Made by a program: the position numbers and the translations under genes. Under the pieces are notes generated by a model, which worked only from the letters and a program-made list of their open reading frames with translations, searched no databases and was not told the origin of the DNA. Positions 34,336 through 44,183 of a stretch of 64,000 nt of DNA are shown here, piece by piece. Positions within the stretch are counted from its first letter, which is position 1. Each line of letters starts with the position of its first letter. The DNA comes from Candidatus Flexicrinis affinis (lineage in GTDB: Bacteria > Chloroflexota > Anaerolineae > Aggregatilineales > Phototrophicaceae): the NCBI GenBank assembly GCA_016716525.1, contig JADJWE010000002.1, positions 372,001 through 436,000 on the forward strand, read 5' to 3'.

Positions 34336-35590
34336 GATGCAGCACACTGACCTAAGGGCGGACCTTTCGTCCAGTACTACCCTGACGACTGTCTTTTTCA
34401 CGCACAATCTGCCATACGCGCGCCGTTGACGATTTGCACTCGCACGAAATCTCTTTGAGCGTCCAGCCCGCGGCACAGAGTTCGCGCATGCGGGCGTTGC
34501 GCTCGGTCTTCGGCGCGTTAAGCGCATTATCGGGCCGTGTTGGCCTTGAAGCCGCATAGAGCCAGCGCAGGATGAATCCGGAGGCGGATCCGAGCGATGG
34601 GATACCGCCCGAAAACGCGCCTGTTGGAGTCATGAATCGCTTCATCACTGTCAGGTGTGGTGAAGCGATTCTTCGTTCCCTCAGGCTCCGCGTGACTGTC
34701 TGATCCGTCCTTCGGAACGTCAAGACCCTCGTCATTGTCAAACAGTTCTGCTTGTAGACACAGGTACAGATCCGCCTACGGATGCTGTCGGAAATCCACG
34801 ATCTTTCCGTCATCCAGGTCAACGACGAGGTACTCAAACAGATTTGTCGCGAGCCGAGATCGTTCGTCGCTGTCCGCGTCGGCCCAAAGATCGATCAATT
34901 GGCTGAACGCCGCCATCAGATGTTCCACTTCGATCGACTTCTTCTCGTGCTCCGGTGTCCGCGCTTACCAGTACGCGATCTTGCGTTCACGGTCGGATCG
35001 ATCGCGGTAGAACTCCGCCGCCGTAATCACCGCATTCTTGTACAAGTCCAGCAGGTTCGCCAATTGTTGCCTGAGTACGGCAATGGCGGCACGCCGCGCG
35101 GTTTCGAAGGACTCGCGCCAACTGGCTACGATGCGGCGCACATTGTCACTGCTGAACAGTCGTGGGGTCCCCCACCGATCCCGGAACGCCCATCGTTCGC
35201 GGGTGAGCGACTTGGCGATGCGTCTGTAACCACCCTTGTTCTCGGCATATAGCTTGCGGACCCGCCGGGCTGCATCGTGGTAGCGGCGCCACACTGCTCG
35301 CTCCACCGAATCTTCGCCGCCGCTCTCCCCACCCCGCCATCCGCCCGCGGACAGTTTCGACGCACCGGCCGACGAGGGAATGAGATGCCCTTCCGCGTTG
35401 CGCACCGTTCCGAACGGCGGCATTCCGACCGTGATCTGCCTGCTCTTGCGGTGCCGGATGCTGTCGCTGGCCCGCCGTGATCCGTCTAGCGCGTACATCT
35501 CATCGATGAACGCTTGCATGAACAGGCTCATCCGTCCGTCCGGCGTCTTGATGTCCATCATGCGGTCGGATGCCGCGAGGCAGACCTTCG
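34336..35590 (-). pseudogene. Large serine recombinase, decayed second copy
   Basis: This is a close relative of 2321-4201 in the same orientation. The N-terminal catalytic domain is missing: homology begins at SDRMMDIKTPDGRMSLFMQ (about 35590) and ends near 34336. An internal in-frame deletion joins the recombinase domain (IVASWRE) directly to the coiled coil (TARRAAIAVLRQQ), removing the zinc ribbon. A GAA-to-TAA change stops the frame at 34965. The HTH in the other frame (34352-34550) remains open. The broken end lies just upstream of the third lacI promoter, so the element was probably truncated during later rearrangement. Confidence 0.88.
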
Positions 35591-35633
35591 TGGCGCTCGT
35601 TGAGGGTTCCACCGCTAGGCAACAGCCAATCTC

Positions 35634-35663
35634 TTGACAACATCTATTCGCGTACGCTAGATT
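35634..35663 (+). promoter_or_regulatory. Promoter of the third LacI-family gene
   Basis: TTGACA (35634-35639), an 18-nt spacer and TAGATT (35658-35663). The operator-like palindrome at 35667-35678 starts 4 nt after the -10 box. The promoter lies within 50 nt of the edge of the recombinase remnant. Confidence 0.6.
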
Positions 35664-35666
35664 CCT

Positions 35667-35678
35667 GAAAACGTTTCC
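35667..35678. promoter_or_regulatory. LacI-type operator upstream of the third LacI-family gene
   Basis: GAAAACGTTTCC, close to the classic AAACGTTT core bound by LacI/GalR repressors. It covers the predicted start of transcription. A further palindrome-like stretch (GGTACCGATACCGGTAACG) follows at about 35679-35697 and may be a second site. Confidence 0.65.
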
Positions 35679-35729
35679 GGTACCGATACCGGTAACGATA
35701 ACACCTTTTGAATGCGACAAGGGCTAGCC

Positions 35730-36791
35730 ATGAATCAGCACGAAGATGCGCCGCGTGATCTCACCATCGTCGATATTGCACGCGAGGCGGGAGTGTCCGT
35801 AACGACCGTATCTAGAATTCTCAATGGCAAGCCGGATGTCGCTCAACGCACGAGAAACCGCGTTCTGGACGTCATCAAGAGAACAGGGTTCACGCCGCAC
35901 GCACAGGCGCAGCGGCTTCGCGCCGGCAGCACGCGCACGATTGCGGTCGTCTTTCCGCTCTCAGAGCCCCACTCGATGCAGAACATCACCCAACTTGAGC
36001 TGAACTTCATGCTTGGTGCCGCAACTGCCGCGGGCGAAGAGAACTACTTCATCAACCTGCTGAGCACGCCGATGACTCCTGAGACGCTGCTGGGTCTGTA
36101 CAAGGGCAACATCGTCGATGGACTGGTGCTGATGGAGATCAGCATGCAGGACTGGCGTGTAGAACTACTTCGCGAGCATCGGCTTCCGTTCGTCATGATC
36201 GGACGCACGGACGACAACACAGGACTGGACTACGTCGATCTCGATCTGGACGATGCGGTGGAGAACGCGTTCGACTACTTGGTGGGCCTCGGCCATTCCA
36301 ACATCGGCTTTCTCACTTACGGCGCCGTACCGCTTAACAGGGGCCTCGGCCCAGCGGTGCGCAGCATGCAAGGCTACGAGAACGCCGTTGGCAAGCACAA
36401 CATTCCCGCGCTGTATCGCCATGTCGGTTATGCGGTCCAAGATGCCATCGAGGCTTGCGAGGACCTTTTTGCTCAGGAACCGGGCCTGACCGCTGCCGTA
36501 ACCGTGCTCGATACGATGGCGATCGGGTGCATGCGTGCGCTGCACGACCGGGGCATGGCTGTGCCTGACGACTTCTCTCTCGTCGGCATTACATCGGAGA
36601 ACTTGGCGCAAATGGTCGTTCCCGCCTTGACCTCGATCGACTTCTCCGCATCCGGCATGGGCTACACGGCGGTCAAGATGCTAATCGAACGGCTTCAGGA
36701 CGCCGAATCGGAGCCGAAACAACTGCTGATGTCGGCACAGCTTATCGAGCGCGACAGCACCGGGAGTGCTCCGCCTCGAACCGATCGTTGA
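35730..36791 (+). CDS. LacI-family transcriptional regulator of the C45/kinase operon
   Basis: A 353-residue repressor with TIVDIAREAGVSVTTVSRIL (HTH) and PHAQAQRLRAGSTRTIAVVF (hinge). The effector domain ends with SIDFSASGMGYTAVKMLIERL. ATG 35730 has AAGGG 7 nt upstream and is preferred to ATG 35712. It precedes the binding-protein gene by 125 nt, in which a further palindrome GCAACGTTTGC (36806-36816) is seen, so regulator and transporter probably respond to the same sugar. Confidence 0.9.
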   Translation: MNQHEDAPRDLTIVDIAREAGVSVTTVSRILNGKPDVAQRTRNRVLDVIKRTGFTPHAQAQRLRAGSTRTIAVVFPLSEPHSMQNITQLELNFMLGAATAAGEENYFINLLSTPMTPETLLGLYKGNIVDGLVLMEISMQDWRVELLREHRLPFVMIGRTDDNTGLDYVDLDLDDAVENAFDYLVGLGHSNIGFLTYGAVPLNRGLGPAVRSMQGYENAVGKHNIPALYRHVGYAVQDAIEACEDLFAQEPGLTAAVTVLDTMAIGCMRALHDRGMAVPDDFSLVGITSENLAQMVVPALTSIDFSASGMGYTAVKMLIERLQDAESEPKQLLMSAQLIERDSTGSAPPRTDR

Positions 36792-36805
36792 GTCGCCGCG
36801 AGTTC

Positions 36806-36816
36806 GCAACGTTTGC
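36806..36816. promoter_or_regulatory. Operator-like palindrome between lacI-family gene and binding-protein gene
   Basis: GCAACGTTTGC shares the AACGTTT core of the site at 35667 and lies 15 nt after the regulator's stop codon. It would let the regulator control the transporter operon separately from itself. Confidence 0.45.
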
Positions 36817-36916
36817 AGTGACTGCTCAACAGAATACAGGAGGTGTCTATGGAAAGAAGAAAGGACGTATCCGGTAGCGCGCAGATCAAAAACTACTCGA
36901 CTGAAGGAGGTTCCAC

Positions 36917-38215
36917 ATGAGCAAGCGCACACGTACCGCAGCAAGGTTGCTCCTTATTGCAATTGTCGCCTTAGTCGTCGCCAGCATAAGCCCGTTCGCT
37001 CAGGGTGAAGCGATCACGCTCCAGTTCTGGTTCCTCTCAAGCGGACCTGAGAACTTGGCGCAGATGGAGCGCGCAGTTGATCGCTTCGAGGCACTGAACC
37101 CGAATGTCACGGTCGAAATCACGCCGTACACATTCGACGAAATGGTCCGTACGCTGCCGCTTGCGCTCAACGGAGGGACAGGCCCCGACGTCCTCTACGT
37201 TAATCCGCTGTCGCAGGGTCAGGACCGCTATGCGCAGGCAGGGCACCTTGTCGATCTGACCGAGATCGCAGAAGAACGCGGCTGGCTCGATCGCTTCCCC
37301 GAAGAAACTGTCGCTTATAACAATAAGGGTACACCGGGGCACATTTTCGGCATGCCGTATGCCACGAATACCATCGGTGTCTACTACAACAAAGAGATCT
37401 TCGCAGAGCTCGGGCTTGAGATTCCTACGACCTTGGAGGAGTTCGAGGCGCTCATGCAGACCGTGAAAGATGCCGGGTACGAACCCGTCTCGGTTGGAGG
37501 ACGAACCGGATGGCCGCTTGAGCACGTTTGGTCGCAGCTATCGCATACCAACGCCCCACTCGAGCTTTTCGCCGGCCTTGAAAGTCTCAGCCTCGACGCC
37601 AGCTATACCGACCCGCGCATCGTGGAGTCTGCGGAACGGTTCGGCTCGTGGTGCAGTTCGGGGTTCTTCAATCAAGGCGCGCTCGCCACGAGCTATCAGG
37701 AAGCCAACGACCTGTTTATCAATCGCGAAGTCGTGATGAACATCGGCGGCAGTTGGGCCGCGGTCAACTTCGAGCAGGCAGATTTCGAGGTGGGATTCTT
37801 CCCAACGCCGCAGATGAACCCAGACCTGCCGTGGAATGGTGGTGGTCAAGCGCCGGCAAATAACCTTACGGTGACCGTATACGCCAATCATCCCGACTGG
37901 GCTATCGAGCTGATCGACTACTTGCTCAGCGAAGACAACATGCGGACATTCTTCTCCGAGGGTATGCTGGTCGTCTACCAGTTTGACGAGGTCCCCGAAC
38001 CGCAGACACAGCTGCAGCGCGAAATGTACGAGGGTATGGCGATTCGCGGTCCAGGGTACTACATGGGGGTCGTCAACGCTGAAGTCGGCAGTGCGATCTT
38101 CGCCCAGTTGCAGGAACTGTGCGGCGGCACCGTCACTGCTCAGGAAGCGATGGAGAATATCCAGGCCGTTTACGACGAACAGGCACAGCTTGCCGCCGAG
38201 GAGGCAGGTTCCTAA
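36917..38215 (+). CDS. Sugar ABC transporter substrate-binding protein
   Basis: A 432-residue exported protein with a signal peptide of about 30 residues (LLLIAIVALVVASISPFAQG). The mature chain starts ITLQFWFLSSGPENLAQ and shows NPNVTVEITPY, GGTGPDVLYVNP and IFAELGLEIPTTLEEFEAL, all typical of CUT1 family-1 binding proteins. ATG 36917 follows a strong AAGGAGG 6 nt upstream. It is the first gene of an importer followed by two permeases and then enzymes, so it delivers the substrate of that pathway. Confidence 0.92.
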   Translation: MSKRTRTAARLLLIAIVALVVASISPFAQGEAITLQFWFLSSGPENLAQMERAVDRFEALNPNVTVEITPYTFDEMVRTLPLALNGGTGPDVLYVNPLSQGQDRYAQAGHLVDLTEIAEERGWLDRFPEETVAYNNKGTPGHIFGMPYATNTIGVYYNKEIFAELGLEIPTTLEEFEALMQTVKDAGYEPVSVGGRTGWPLEHVWSQLSHTNAPLELFAGLESLSLDASYTDPRIVESAERFGSWCSSGFFNQGALATSYQEANDLFINREVVMNIGGSWAAVNFEQADFEVGFFPTPQMNPDLPWNGGGQAPANNLTVTVYANHPDWAIELIDYLLSEDNMRTFFSEGMLVVYQFDEVPEPQTQLQREMYEGMAIRGPGYYMGVVNAEVGSAIFAQLQELCGGTVTAQEAMENIQAVYDEQAQLAAEEAGS

Positions 38216-38231
38216 TTCGCGGCACCGGGAT

Positions 38232-38254
38232 GGGGCTGAGAAACTTTCAGCCCC
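38232..38254 (+). terminator. Hairpin between binding-protein and permease genes
   Basis: GGGGCTGA (38232-38239) pairs with TCAGCCCC (38247-38254), extendable by G-T and A-T pairs. No T-run follows. Position and form match the hairpins of the other importer operons. Confidence 0.55.
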
Positions 38255-38305
38255 GTCCACCCCATAGTCTGCAATTCCAATCGTGCAAGCGAGAATAACG
38301 TGATC

Positions 38306-39211
38306 ATGGAACGTCAGGCACCCAACAGGCCCATGCAGCCCCACTTCGTTGCATATCTGTTCATTCTGCCTGCCTGCGTCATGTACACACTGTTCTACAT
38401 GTATCCGATGCTCGAGTTGGGCAGGCTCAGCCTCCTGCGTTGGGATGGCTTGGGAGTCCAGCGGTACGTCGGATTCAACAATTACGGCCAGCTTCTGAAC
38501 GACTCGATTTTTTGGCAAGCGCTCCAGCACAACATTGTTTGGGTGATCGGCGCAATGATCATCCCAGTTACCGGCGGGTTGATGATCGCCATCCTGCTGG
38601 TCCGGTCGAAAATGAAAGGCAAAGTCCTGTTTCGGACGCTGTATTTCATTCCACAGGTGCTTTCGTCCGTTGTGGTCGCGATTATCTGGGGCTGGATTTA
38701 CAATCCGACGTACGGGGCTGTAAGCACTGTGTTGACCGGGATAGGGCTCGAGTCGATCCTTCCTGCGACGGGCATCCTCGGCAGCCAAGACCTCGCGTTG
38801 CCTGCCTTGTTCATCGCGTGGAGTTGGGTGCATTACGGCTTTACCATGGTCATTTTCATCGCCGGATTGTCGAATATCGATGAGGTGTACTTCGACGCCG
38901 CGAAAGTCGACGGCGCGACCATTTGGCAGCAGCTTCGCTACGTCCTGCTCCCGTTCCTGCGCGGTCCGCTTACGACAGCGGTGCTCGTCACCGCGATATC
39001 CGCGTTTCAGGTATTCGACCTCGTGTTCGTAATGACCAATGGCGGCCCCGGGCGATCGACCACCGTTACTACGCTCTATATGATCAATAACGCGTTCTTC
39101 TTCCAGAAGGTGGGCTACGGCGCAACGATTGCGGTCGTGTTCAGTGGAATCCTGTTCACGCTGTCGCTGCTGTTCCTGCGTCTGCGAAACGCGTTCGGAG
39201 ACACGGCATGA
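38306..39211 (+). CDS. Sugar ABC transporter permease (MalF type)
   Basis: A permease of about 300 residues with helix 1 at FVAYLFILPACVMYTLFYMY, the EAA-type loop VYFDAAKVDGATIWQQLRYV and FDLVFVMTNGGPGRST. ATG 38306 is used; a GTG two codons earlier (38300) is equally possible. The next permease gene overlaps its stop by ATGA, giving coupled translation of the two channel subunits. Confidence 0.92.
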   Translation: MERQAPNRPMQPHFVAYLFILPACVMYTLFYMYPMLELGRLSLLRWDGLGVQRYVGFNNYGQLLNDSIFWQALQHNIVWVIGAMIIPVTGGLMIAILLVRSKMKGKVLFRTLYFIPQVLSSVVVAIIWGWIYNPTYGAVSTVLTGIGLESILPATGILGSQDLALPALFIAWSWVHYGFTMVIFIAGLSNIDEVYFDAAKVDGATIWQQLRYVLLPFLRGPLTTAVLVTAISAFQVFDLVFVMTNGGPGRSTTVTTLYMINNAFFFQKVGYGATIAVVFSGILFTLSLLFLRLRNAFGDTA

Positions 39212-40083
39212 GTGCGAAAACGATTGAGTCGGTGACGACCGAAACCACCGCACACCCTGACCGCAACCTCAGGCCTTTGGGCTTCACCGTGCTGGCGCTG
39301 GTCATCTCGCTGGTTTCAGTCGTGCCGCTGATTTGGGTCGTCTCCACGTCGTTGAAAACTGGCGCCGAGGTCACTGCTGCTCCGCTGGCGCTACCGACGG
39401 CCCTGAATTGGGACAACTACCCGAGGGCGTGGGAGCAGGGCCGCTTTGGAACGTACTTTGTCAACAGTGTTGTCGTATCCGCCGTGGTGGTTATCGGAGT
39501 TCTCGTGCTTTCGCTGATGGCCGCCTATGCCTTTGCGTTGATGAAGTTTCGCGGACGAACGCTGCTGTTCGTCTATTTTCTGGTTGGCCTGACCATCCCG
39601 CTAAGCGTTCTCGTTATCCCGATCTTCTATCAGATGCTGGAACTCAAGTTGTTGAGCACGCTTTGGGCGCTGATCCTGCCCCAAATCGCGACGGGGCTTC
39701 CGTTCGGGATTCTGCTTCTCCGCAGCTTCATCCGGGATATTCCCAGCGAAATTCTGGATGCCGCACGGGTGGACGGGTGCAGCAGGATTCGCATGCTTCT
39801 CCATATCGTGACGCCACTCACAAGACCTGCCTTGCTGTCGCTGCTGATCTTCAACTTCATGTGGAGCTGGAATCAGTTCATGTTGCCGTCGTTCCTGATC
39901 CAGCAGGATTCGATGCGGACGCTTCCCGCCGGGCTTCGGTTCTTCATCGGGCGCTACAGCAATGACATTCCGCTGCTGATGGCCGGGGCTACGATCAGCT
40001 TCTTACCGATCCTCATCGTCTATGTCATCTTCCAGCGGCAGTTCATTCAAGGAATCTCCGCTGGCGCGCTAAGCGGTCAGTGA
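39208..40083 (+). CDS. Sugar ABC transporter permease (MalG type)
   Basis: A 291-residue permease with helix 1 at TVLALVISLVSVVPLIWVV, STSLKTGAEVTAAPLALPTA and an EAA loop SEILDAARVDGCSRIRMLLH. It overlaps the upstream permease by 4 nt and is followed after 28 nt by the C45 hydrolase gene with its own good ribosome site. Confidence 0.92.
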   Translation: MSAKTIESVTTETTAHPDRNLRPLGFTVLALVISLVSVVPLIWVVSTSLKTGAEVTAAPLALPTALNWDNYPRAWEQGRFGTYFVNSVVVSAVVVIGVLVLSLMAAYAFALMKFRGRTLLFVYFLVGLTIPLSVLVIPIFYQMLELKLLSTLWALILPQIATGLPFGILLLRSFIRDIPSEILDAARVDGCSRIRMLLHIVTPLTRPALLSLLIFNFMWSWNQFMLPSFLIQQDSMRTLPAGLRFFIGRYSNDIPLLMAGATISFLPILIVYVIFQRQFIQGISAGALSGQ

Positions 40084-40111
40084 TTTAACACTGCGGAGGA
40101 GAGGAGTTCTC

Positions 40112-41215
40112 ATGTCGAACACGCTGCGCACCCTGCACATTCGCGGAGATTCGCACGCGATGGGTCTTGCTCACGGCGAAGAATTCGCTGCCGAAATCCG
40201 TTCATTTGCTGAACAGCGGATGCAGCTCTGTTTGGCGCTGCCCACAGACGGACCTACTTTGACGCGTGACGTCGTCCTCGCCGATGTCGCTGCCTGTGTG
40301 CCGTATCACGAGCGTTATGCACCGGAGGCGATGGCCGAGATGCGCGGGATCGCACACGCAAGCGGCTTATCGATCGAGGAGGTCATCATCCTCAGCGGCT
40401 TTACCGACATAGTCGATCTACTGGGCGCTCAACATGCCCTTTCGCAGGCGGCCGCATCGGCGCCTGTCGATGACTGCACCGCGTTCGTCGTAAGCCCTCA
40501 AGCGAGTGAGGGACCCGGCCCGTACATTGGACAGACCTGGGACATGAATCGAGAGGCGAGCCCGTACGTCCTTATGCTGCGCGCGGAACCCCACGACGGA
40601 CCGAACTATCTGACGATGACGGTTACCGGCTGTGTCGCCATGATTGGAATGAACGACGCCGGTATCGCCGTAGGGATCAACAACCTGTCCGCGACAAACG
40701 GGACTCCTGGCGTCAATTGGACGGTGGTCGTAAGACGCGCACTCTCTCAGGAGAAGATCGAGGAAGCAATTGCCACGATCGTTGAGGCGCCACTTGCCGG
40801 TGGGCACAACTTCTATCTCGCAGATTCACACGGCCGCTGCGTCAATATCGAGGCCATGCCCGGCAAGCACTTCCTCGAGGAAATCCGCACAGGAGCGTTC
40901 GTACATACGAACCACTGCCTGTCACCGCACACCCGAAGCGTAGAATCCTTACCCGACGCGTACTCTGCATCCAGCACGCACCACCGCCACCAGAGGGCGA
41001 CCGAGCTATTGAGTCGCGATCTCATCAGTGTAAGCGATTTGGTCGCGCTGACGCGGGATCACAGTGCAAACCCCGGAGTATGCGTGCACGTCGGCCCCGG
41101 CAACGTCAACAACATAGAGTCAAGCGCAGCCATCATCATGTCGCCGGTCACTGGCGAGTTGTGGGCTGTAAAGGGCAATCCTTGTCTGGGTGAGTACGAG
41201 CATCTTGTACTCTGA
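40112..41215 (+). CDS. C45-family (acyl-CoA:6-APA acyltransferase-like) Ntn-hydrolase
   Basis: A 367-residue protein of the isopenicillin-N acyltransferase family. These self-cleave before an internal cysteine, which becomes the N-terminal nucleophile; here it is Cys122 in PVDDCTAFVVSP. The downstream core has YIGQTWDMNREASPYV and the later GVNWTVVVRRALSQ, giving an alpha-chain of about 121 and a beta-chain of about 246 residues. Members hydrolyse or transfer amide-linked acyl groups. ATG 40112 has GGAGGAGAGG upstream. Placed after a sugar importer, it may strip an amide from the imported compound. No signal peptide is seen. Confidence 0.88.
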   Translation: MSNTLRTLHIRGDSHAMGLAHGEEFAAEIRSFAEQRMQLCLALPTDGPTLTRDVVLADVAACVPYHERYAPEAMAEMRGIAHASGLSIEEVIILSGFTDIVDLLGAQHALSQAAASAPVDDCTAFVVSPQASEGPGPYIGQTWDMNREASPYVLMLRAEPHDGPNYLTMTVTGCVAMIGMNDAGIAVGINNLSATNGTPGVNWTVVVRRALSQEKIEEAIATIVEAPLAGGHNFYLADSHGRCVNIEAMPGKHFLEEIRTGAFVHTNHCLSPHTRSVESLPDAYSASSTHHRHQRATELLSRDLISVSDLVALTRDHSANPGVCVHVGPGNVNNIESSAAIIMSPVTGELWAVKGNPCLGEYEHLVL

Positions 41216-41269
41216 TTGCCATGCTGGGCCAGGGAAGATTAAGGGCTTCTTTCGCCAAGGAGGGTACTA

Positions 41270-42601
41270 ATGCTGCATAAACCGTCACCCGTATTTGACG
41301 ATCTCATGACGCAAATCGAAAGGATACCGGTCGTCGACTGCCACGAACACATGGCAGGCCCCGGCTACATGTTTAGAGGTACGGAACCAATTGCGGCTCT
41401 GCTCGGGGACTACTACTGGCATGATCTGCTCTCGGCCGGCGCCGAACGTAGTGTCGTGGCGATGCTCCGCGATAACAGCGTTCCGACCGAGCAGAAATGG
41501 TCGTTATTCGAGCCGATATGGCGCAAAACCGAATTCACCGCGTATGCGCGCGTGACGCGTATGGTAATGCGCGATGTCTATGGTGTCAGCGAAATGAGTC
41601 TGTCAGGGCTTCGGCGTGTCGCAGAGCAGTTGCCGCAACGCACCGAGCAGACCTATTGGGCGCACCTCGACAATGCCAATATCCGGGTCGTGCTTGCCGA
41701 CGCATTAGGATGGAAACCGGGGGACTTCGGAGCTTTCTTGAGTGGGGAGCAGACCTTCCCCGACCGCTGGCGCGCGTTCATACCGCTGCCGCTCTTCCAC
41801 ACGTTGAGCCATCACGATACCGACGCCAAGGACTGGGCCGGTGTGCAGCGCATCGGCGGGTGGGCGGACCGGCACATCACGTCACTCGACGAGTACCTCG
41901 AAGCGGTCTACACCGTTCTTCAGCGCGCGCAGGCTCGCGGAGCCATCGGGCTTAAGGACCAGTGTGCATACAACAGATCGCTCCACTACGAAGTCGTCCC
42001 GCGCAGCGACGCCGAGCGGATCTTCAACAAGTTGATGGCAGATCCACGTACGGTGTTCGGCTGGCCCGACTCTAAACCATTGGACGACTACCTGTTTCAT
42101 CAGTTCATGCGATTCGCGCGCGAGCTTGACATGCCGGTCCAAATCCATACCGGCCACATGGCGGGGATCTATAATCGGGTCGACCGCGCGAACGTGCAGT
42201 TGTTCGCGACCGTGCTTGAACTGCATCAGGACGTAAGATTCGACCTCTTCCACGGCAACTGGCCCTACGACGGCGATATCCTGTTCTTGACCAAGAACTA
42301 TCCGAATGTCCGGCTTGATCTGTGCTGGCTCTACATCATCGACCCGATCAACGCGATCGAAATGCTCAAACGCAGCATCGTCTCCATTCCGCATTCGAAG
42401 ATCCACGCCTTCGGTGGCGACTTCCAAGATCATCCGGAGTTCAGCGTAGCCAGCCTGAAGATTGCGCAAGAGGTCGTGACAATCGCCTTGTCCGAGCTGG
42501 TCGAGACACGTTGGCTCACTATCGAAGACGCCCAGCGGATCGCGGCAGACTGGTTCTTCCACAATCCCAACGAATTCTTCCGGCTTGGCCTAGAGTTCTG
42601 A
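41270..42601 (+). CDS. Amidohydrolase-superfamily protein (amidohydro_2/uronate-isomerase-like)
   Basis: A 443-residue TIM-barrel metalloenzyme. The first metal site reads VVDCHEHMAGPG (HxH variant) near residue 22. PVQIHTGHMAGIYN gives the later histidine, FDLFHGNWPYD the next and HAFGGDFQDH the catalytic Asp. Length and the LKDQCAYNRSLHY insert recall glucuronate isomerase-like members, though the fit to true UxaC is partial. Likely roles are sugar-acid isomerisation or hydrolysis of a lactone or amide made by the pathway. It lies 54 nt after the C45 gene with GGAGG before ATG. Confidence 0.8.
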   Translation: MLHKPSPVFDDLMTQIERIPVVDCHEHMAGPGYMFRGTEPIAALLGDYYWHDLLSAGAERSVVAMLRDNSVPTEQKWSLFEPIWRKTEFTAYARVTRMVMRDVYGVSEMSLSGLRRVAEQLPQRTEQTYWAHLDNANIRVVLADALGWKPGDFGAFLSGEQTFPDRWRAFIPLPLFHTLSHHDTDAKDWAGVQRIGGWADRHITSLDEYLEAVYTVLQRAQARGAIGLKDQCAYNRSLHYEVVPRSDAERIFNKLMADPRTVFGWPDSKPLDDYLFHQFMRFARELDMPVQIHTGHMAGIYNRVDRANVQLFATVLELHQDVRFDLFHGNWPYDGDILFLTKNYPNVRLDLCWLYIIDPINAIEMLKRSIVSIPHSKIHAFGGDFQDHPEFSVASLKIAQEVVTIALSELVETRWLTIEDAQRIAADWFFHNPNEFFRLGLEF

Positions 42602-42683
42602 GCCCGCAACTTGAGGATAGTGGCACAACGCTGTACATTCCGTGTCGACCGGGCTGCCAGACTTCTCACTTGAGGATCAACGC

Positions 42684-44183
42684 GTGACGCAGAAATTCAT
42701 CCTCGGGATTGATCAGGGAACAACAGGCACATTTGTTGGGCTCATGGATGAAGCGGGGAGTTTTGCTGCGAATTCGTACCGTACGCACCGCCAGATCTAT
42801 CCGCGACCCGGGTACATTGAGCACGATCCCGTTGAACTTTGGCGCAACGTGGTCGACCAGGTCAACGAGGTCATGACAAGGGCCGGTGTCGGTTCCGGTG
42901 CGATTGCCGGCATCGGCATCGCCAATCAAGGCGAGAGCGTGGTGCTGTGGGATGCGGCGACTGGCACGCCGCTCTACAACGTGATCGTGTGGCAAGACAC
43001 ACGCACGCAGGAGTCGCTCGCCCCGCTTGCCGCAGATGTCGATATCGCACGCTACGTACACGAGACCACGGGCTTGCGGATTGACGCGTATTTTTCGGCC
43101 AGCAAGATACGCTGGCTGCTTGAGAATGTGGATGGTGTCACGGAATGTCTCAGCCGCGGGTCGCTCAGGTGCGGCACACTCGACACGTGGATCATTTGGA
43201 ATCTCACTGACGGCCAGGCGTATCGGACCGATCCCTCCACCGCCTCTCGCACGCTGCTGTTCGATATTCATAGAGCAATCTGGGACGACAAACTGCTGCA
43301 GTTGTTCAATGTCCCAGCCGACATCCTGCCTGAAGTCGTCCCGACTACTGCGACATTTGGCTATGTTCAGCACGCCGCCGTTGCCTGTCGTGGCGTCCCG
43401 ATCGTCACCAGCATCGTCGACCAACCTGCGGCGATGGCGGGTCACGCCTGTCTGGATTCCGGAATGGTCAAGGCAACCTACGGCACGGGCTGCTTCATCA
43501 ATATGAATACGTCCGACTCCGCGGTCGACAGCCCTTCGGGTCTATTGACGATGCTTGCGTGGACCCGCAATACCAAGACGACCTACGGTCTCGACGGTGG
43601 CGTTCTGACCGCCGGGTCTACGCTGAAGTGGTTGAGCGACAAATTGCGCTTCACGGCGTCACCCGATCAAATCGACGATCTAGTCGCTGGAGGTGTGGAT
43701 AAATCACCCTTGTGGATTCCCGCGCAAATCGGGCTCGGTCCTCCTTACTGGGCACGCATGATGCGCGGGGCTTGGCTCGGAATCGGTCTGGAAACTCGCC
43801 CCGCCGATCTGATCTACGCGGTGCTTGAGGGCATCGCATTGAGAGTTGTGCAGATCGTGCAGACCATGGAACGGGATGCCAATCTCACCATGCCTAGCTT
43901 GCGTGTCGACGGCGGTTTGACCCACAGTTATGCACTCATGCAGCTTCAGGCCGACCTGCTCGGACGACCGGTTGAAGTGCTCGCGGATACGCAGGCGACG
44001 GTCCGTGGAGTCAGCTCGCTCGCCGCGCGACAGGTCGGCATGTGGACCGATGACCATCAGATCGGCTTGCATGCGCAGGCCGCCCGCACCTTCGAACCAT
44101 CGATCTCAGCGGACCACCGCGAAGCGCGACTGAACCGCTTTGCACGCGCCATTGATCATGTGATCGCATTGGGGCAGCTGTGA
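42684..44183 (+). CDS. FGGY-family carbohydrate kinase (glycerol kinase-like)
   Basis: A 499-residue kinase: FILGIDQGTTGTFVGLMDEA at the start (phosphate loop), GIGIANQGESVVLWD, VWQDTRTQE, GYVQ, TYGTGCFINMNT, YGLDGGVLTAGSTLKWL and SLRVDGGLTHS. All are FGGY kinase motifs in the order of glycerol kinase. The start is GTG 42684 with GAGG 9 nt upstream. Next come GlpA- and GlpB-like genes, supporting glycerol (or a glycerol-like polyol) as substrate. The active-site substrate residues deviate enough that another polyol is possible. Confidence 0.85.
   Translation: MTQKFILGIDQGTTGTFVGLMDEAGSFAANSYRTHRQIYPRPGYIEHDPVELWRNVVDQVNEVMTRAGVGSGAIAGIGIANQGESVVLWDAATGTPLYNVIVWQDTRTQESLAPLAADVDIARYVHETTGLRIDAYFSASKIRWLLENVDGVTECLSRGSLRCGTLDTWIIWNLTDGQAYRTDPSTASRTLLFDIHRAIWDDKLLQLFNVPADILPEVVPTTATFGYVQHAAVACRGVPIVTSIVDQPAAMAGHACLDSGMVKATYGTGCFINMNTSDSAVDSPSGLLTMLAWTRNTKTTYGLDGGVLTAGSTLKWLSDKLRFTASPDQIDDLVAGGVDKSPLWIPAQIGLGPPYWARMMRGAWLGIGLETRPADLIYAVLEGIALRVVQIVQTMERDANLTMPSLRVDGGLTHSYALMQLQADLLGRPVEVLADTQATVRGVSSLAARQVGMWTDDHQIGLHAQAARTFEPSISADHREARLNRFARAIDHVIALGQL

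Noticed and set aside
37538..39253. A 571-codon open frame opposite the binding protein and permease genes at 37-39 kb
   Set aside because: No motif, no ribosome site, and both plus-strand genes show clear family signatures and a normal operon layout.
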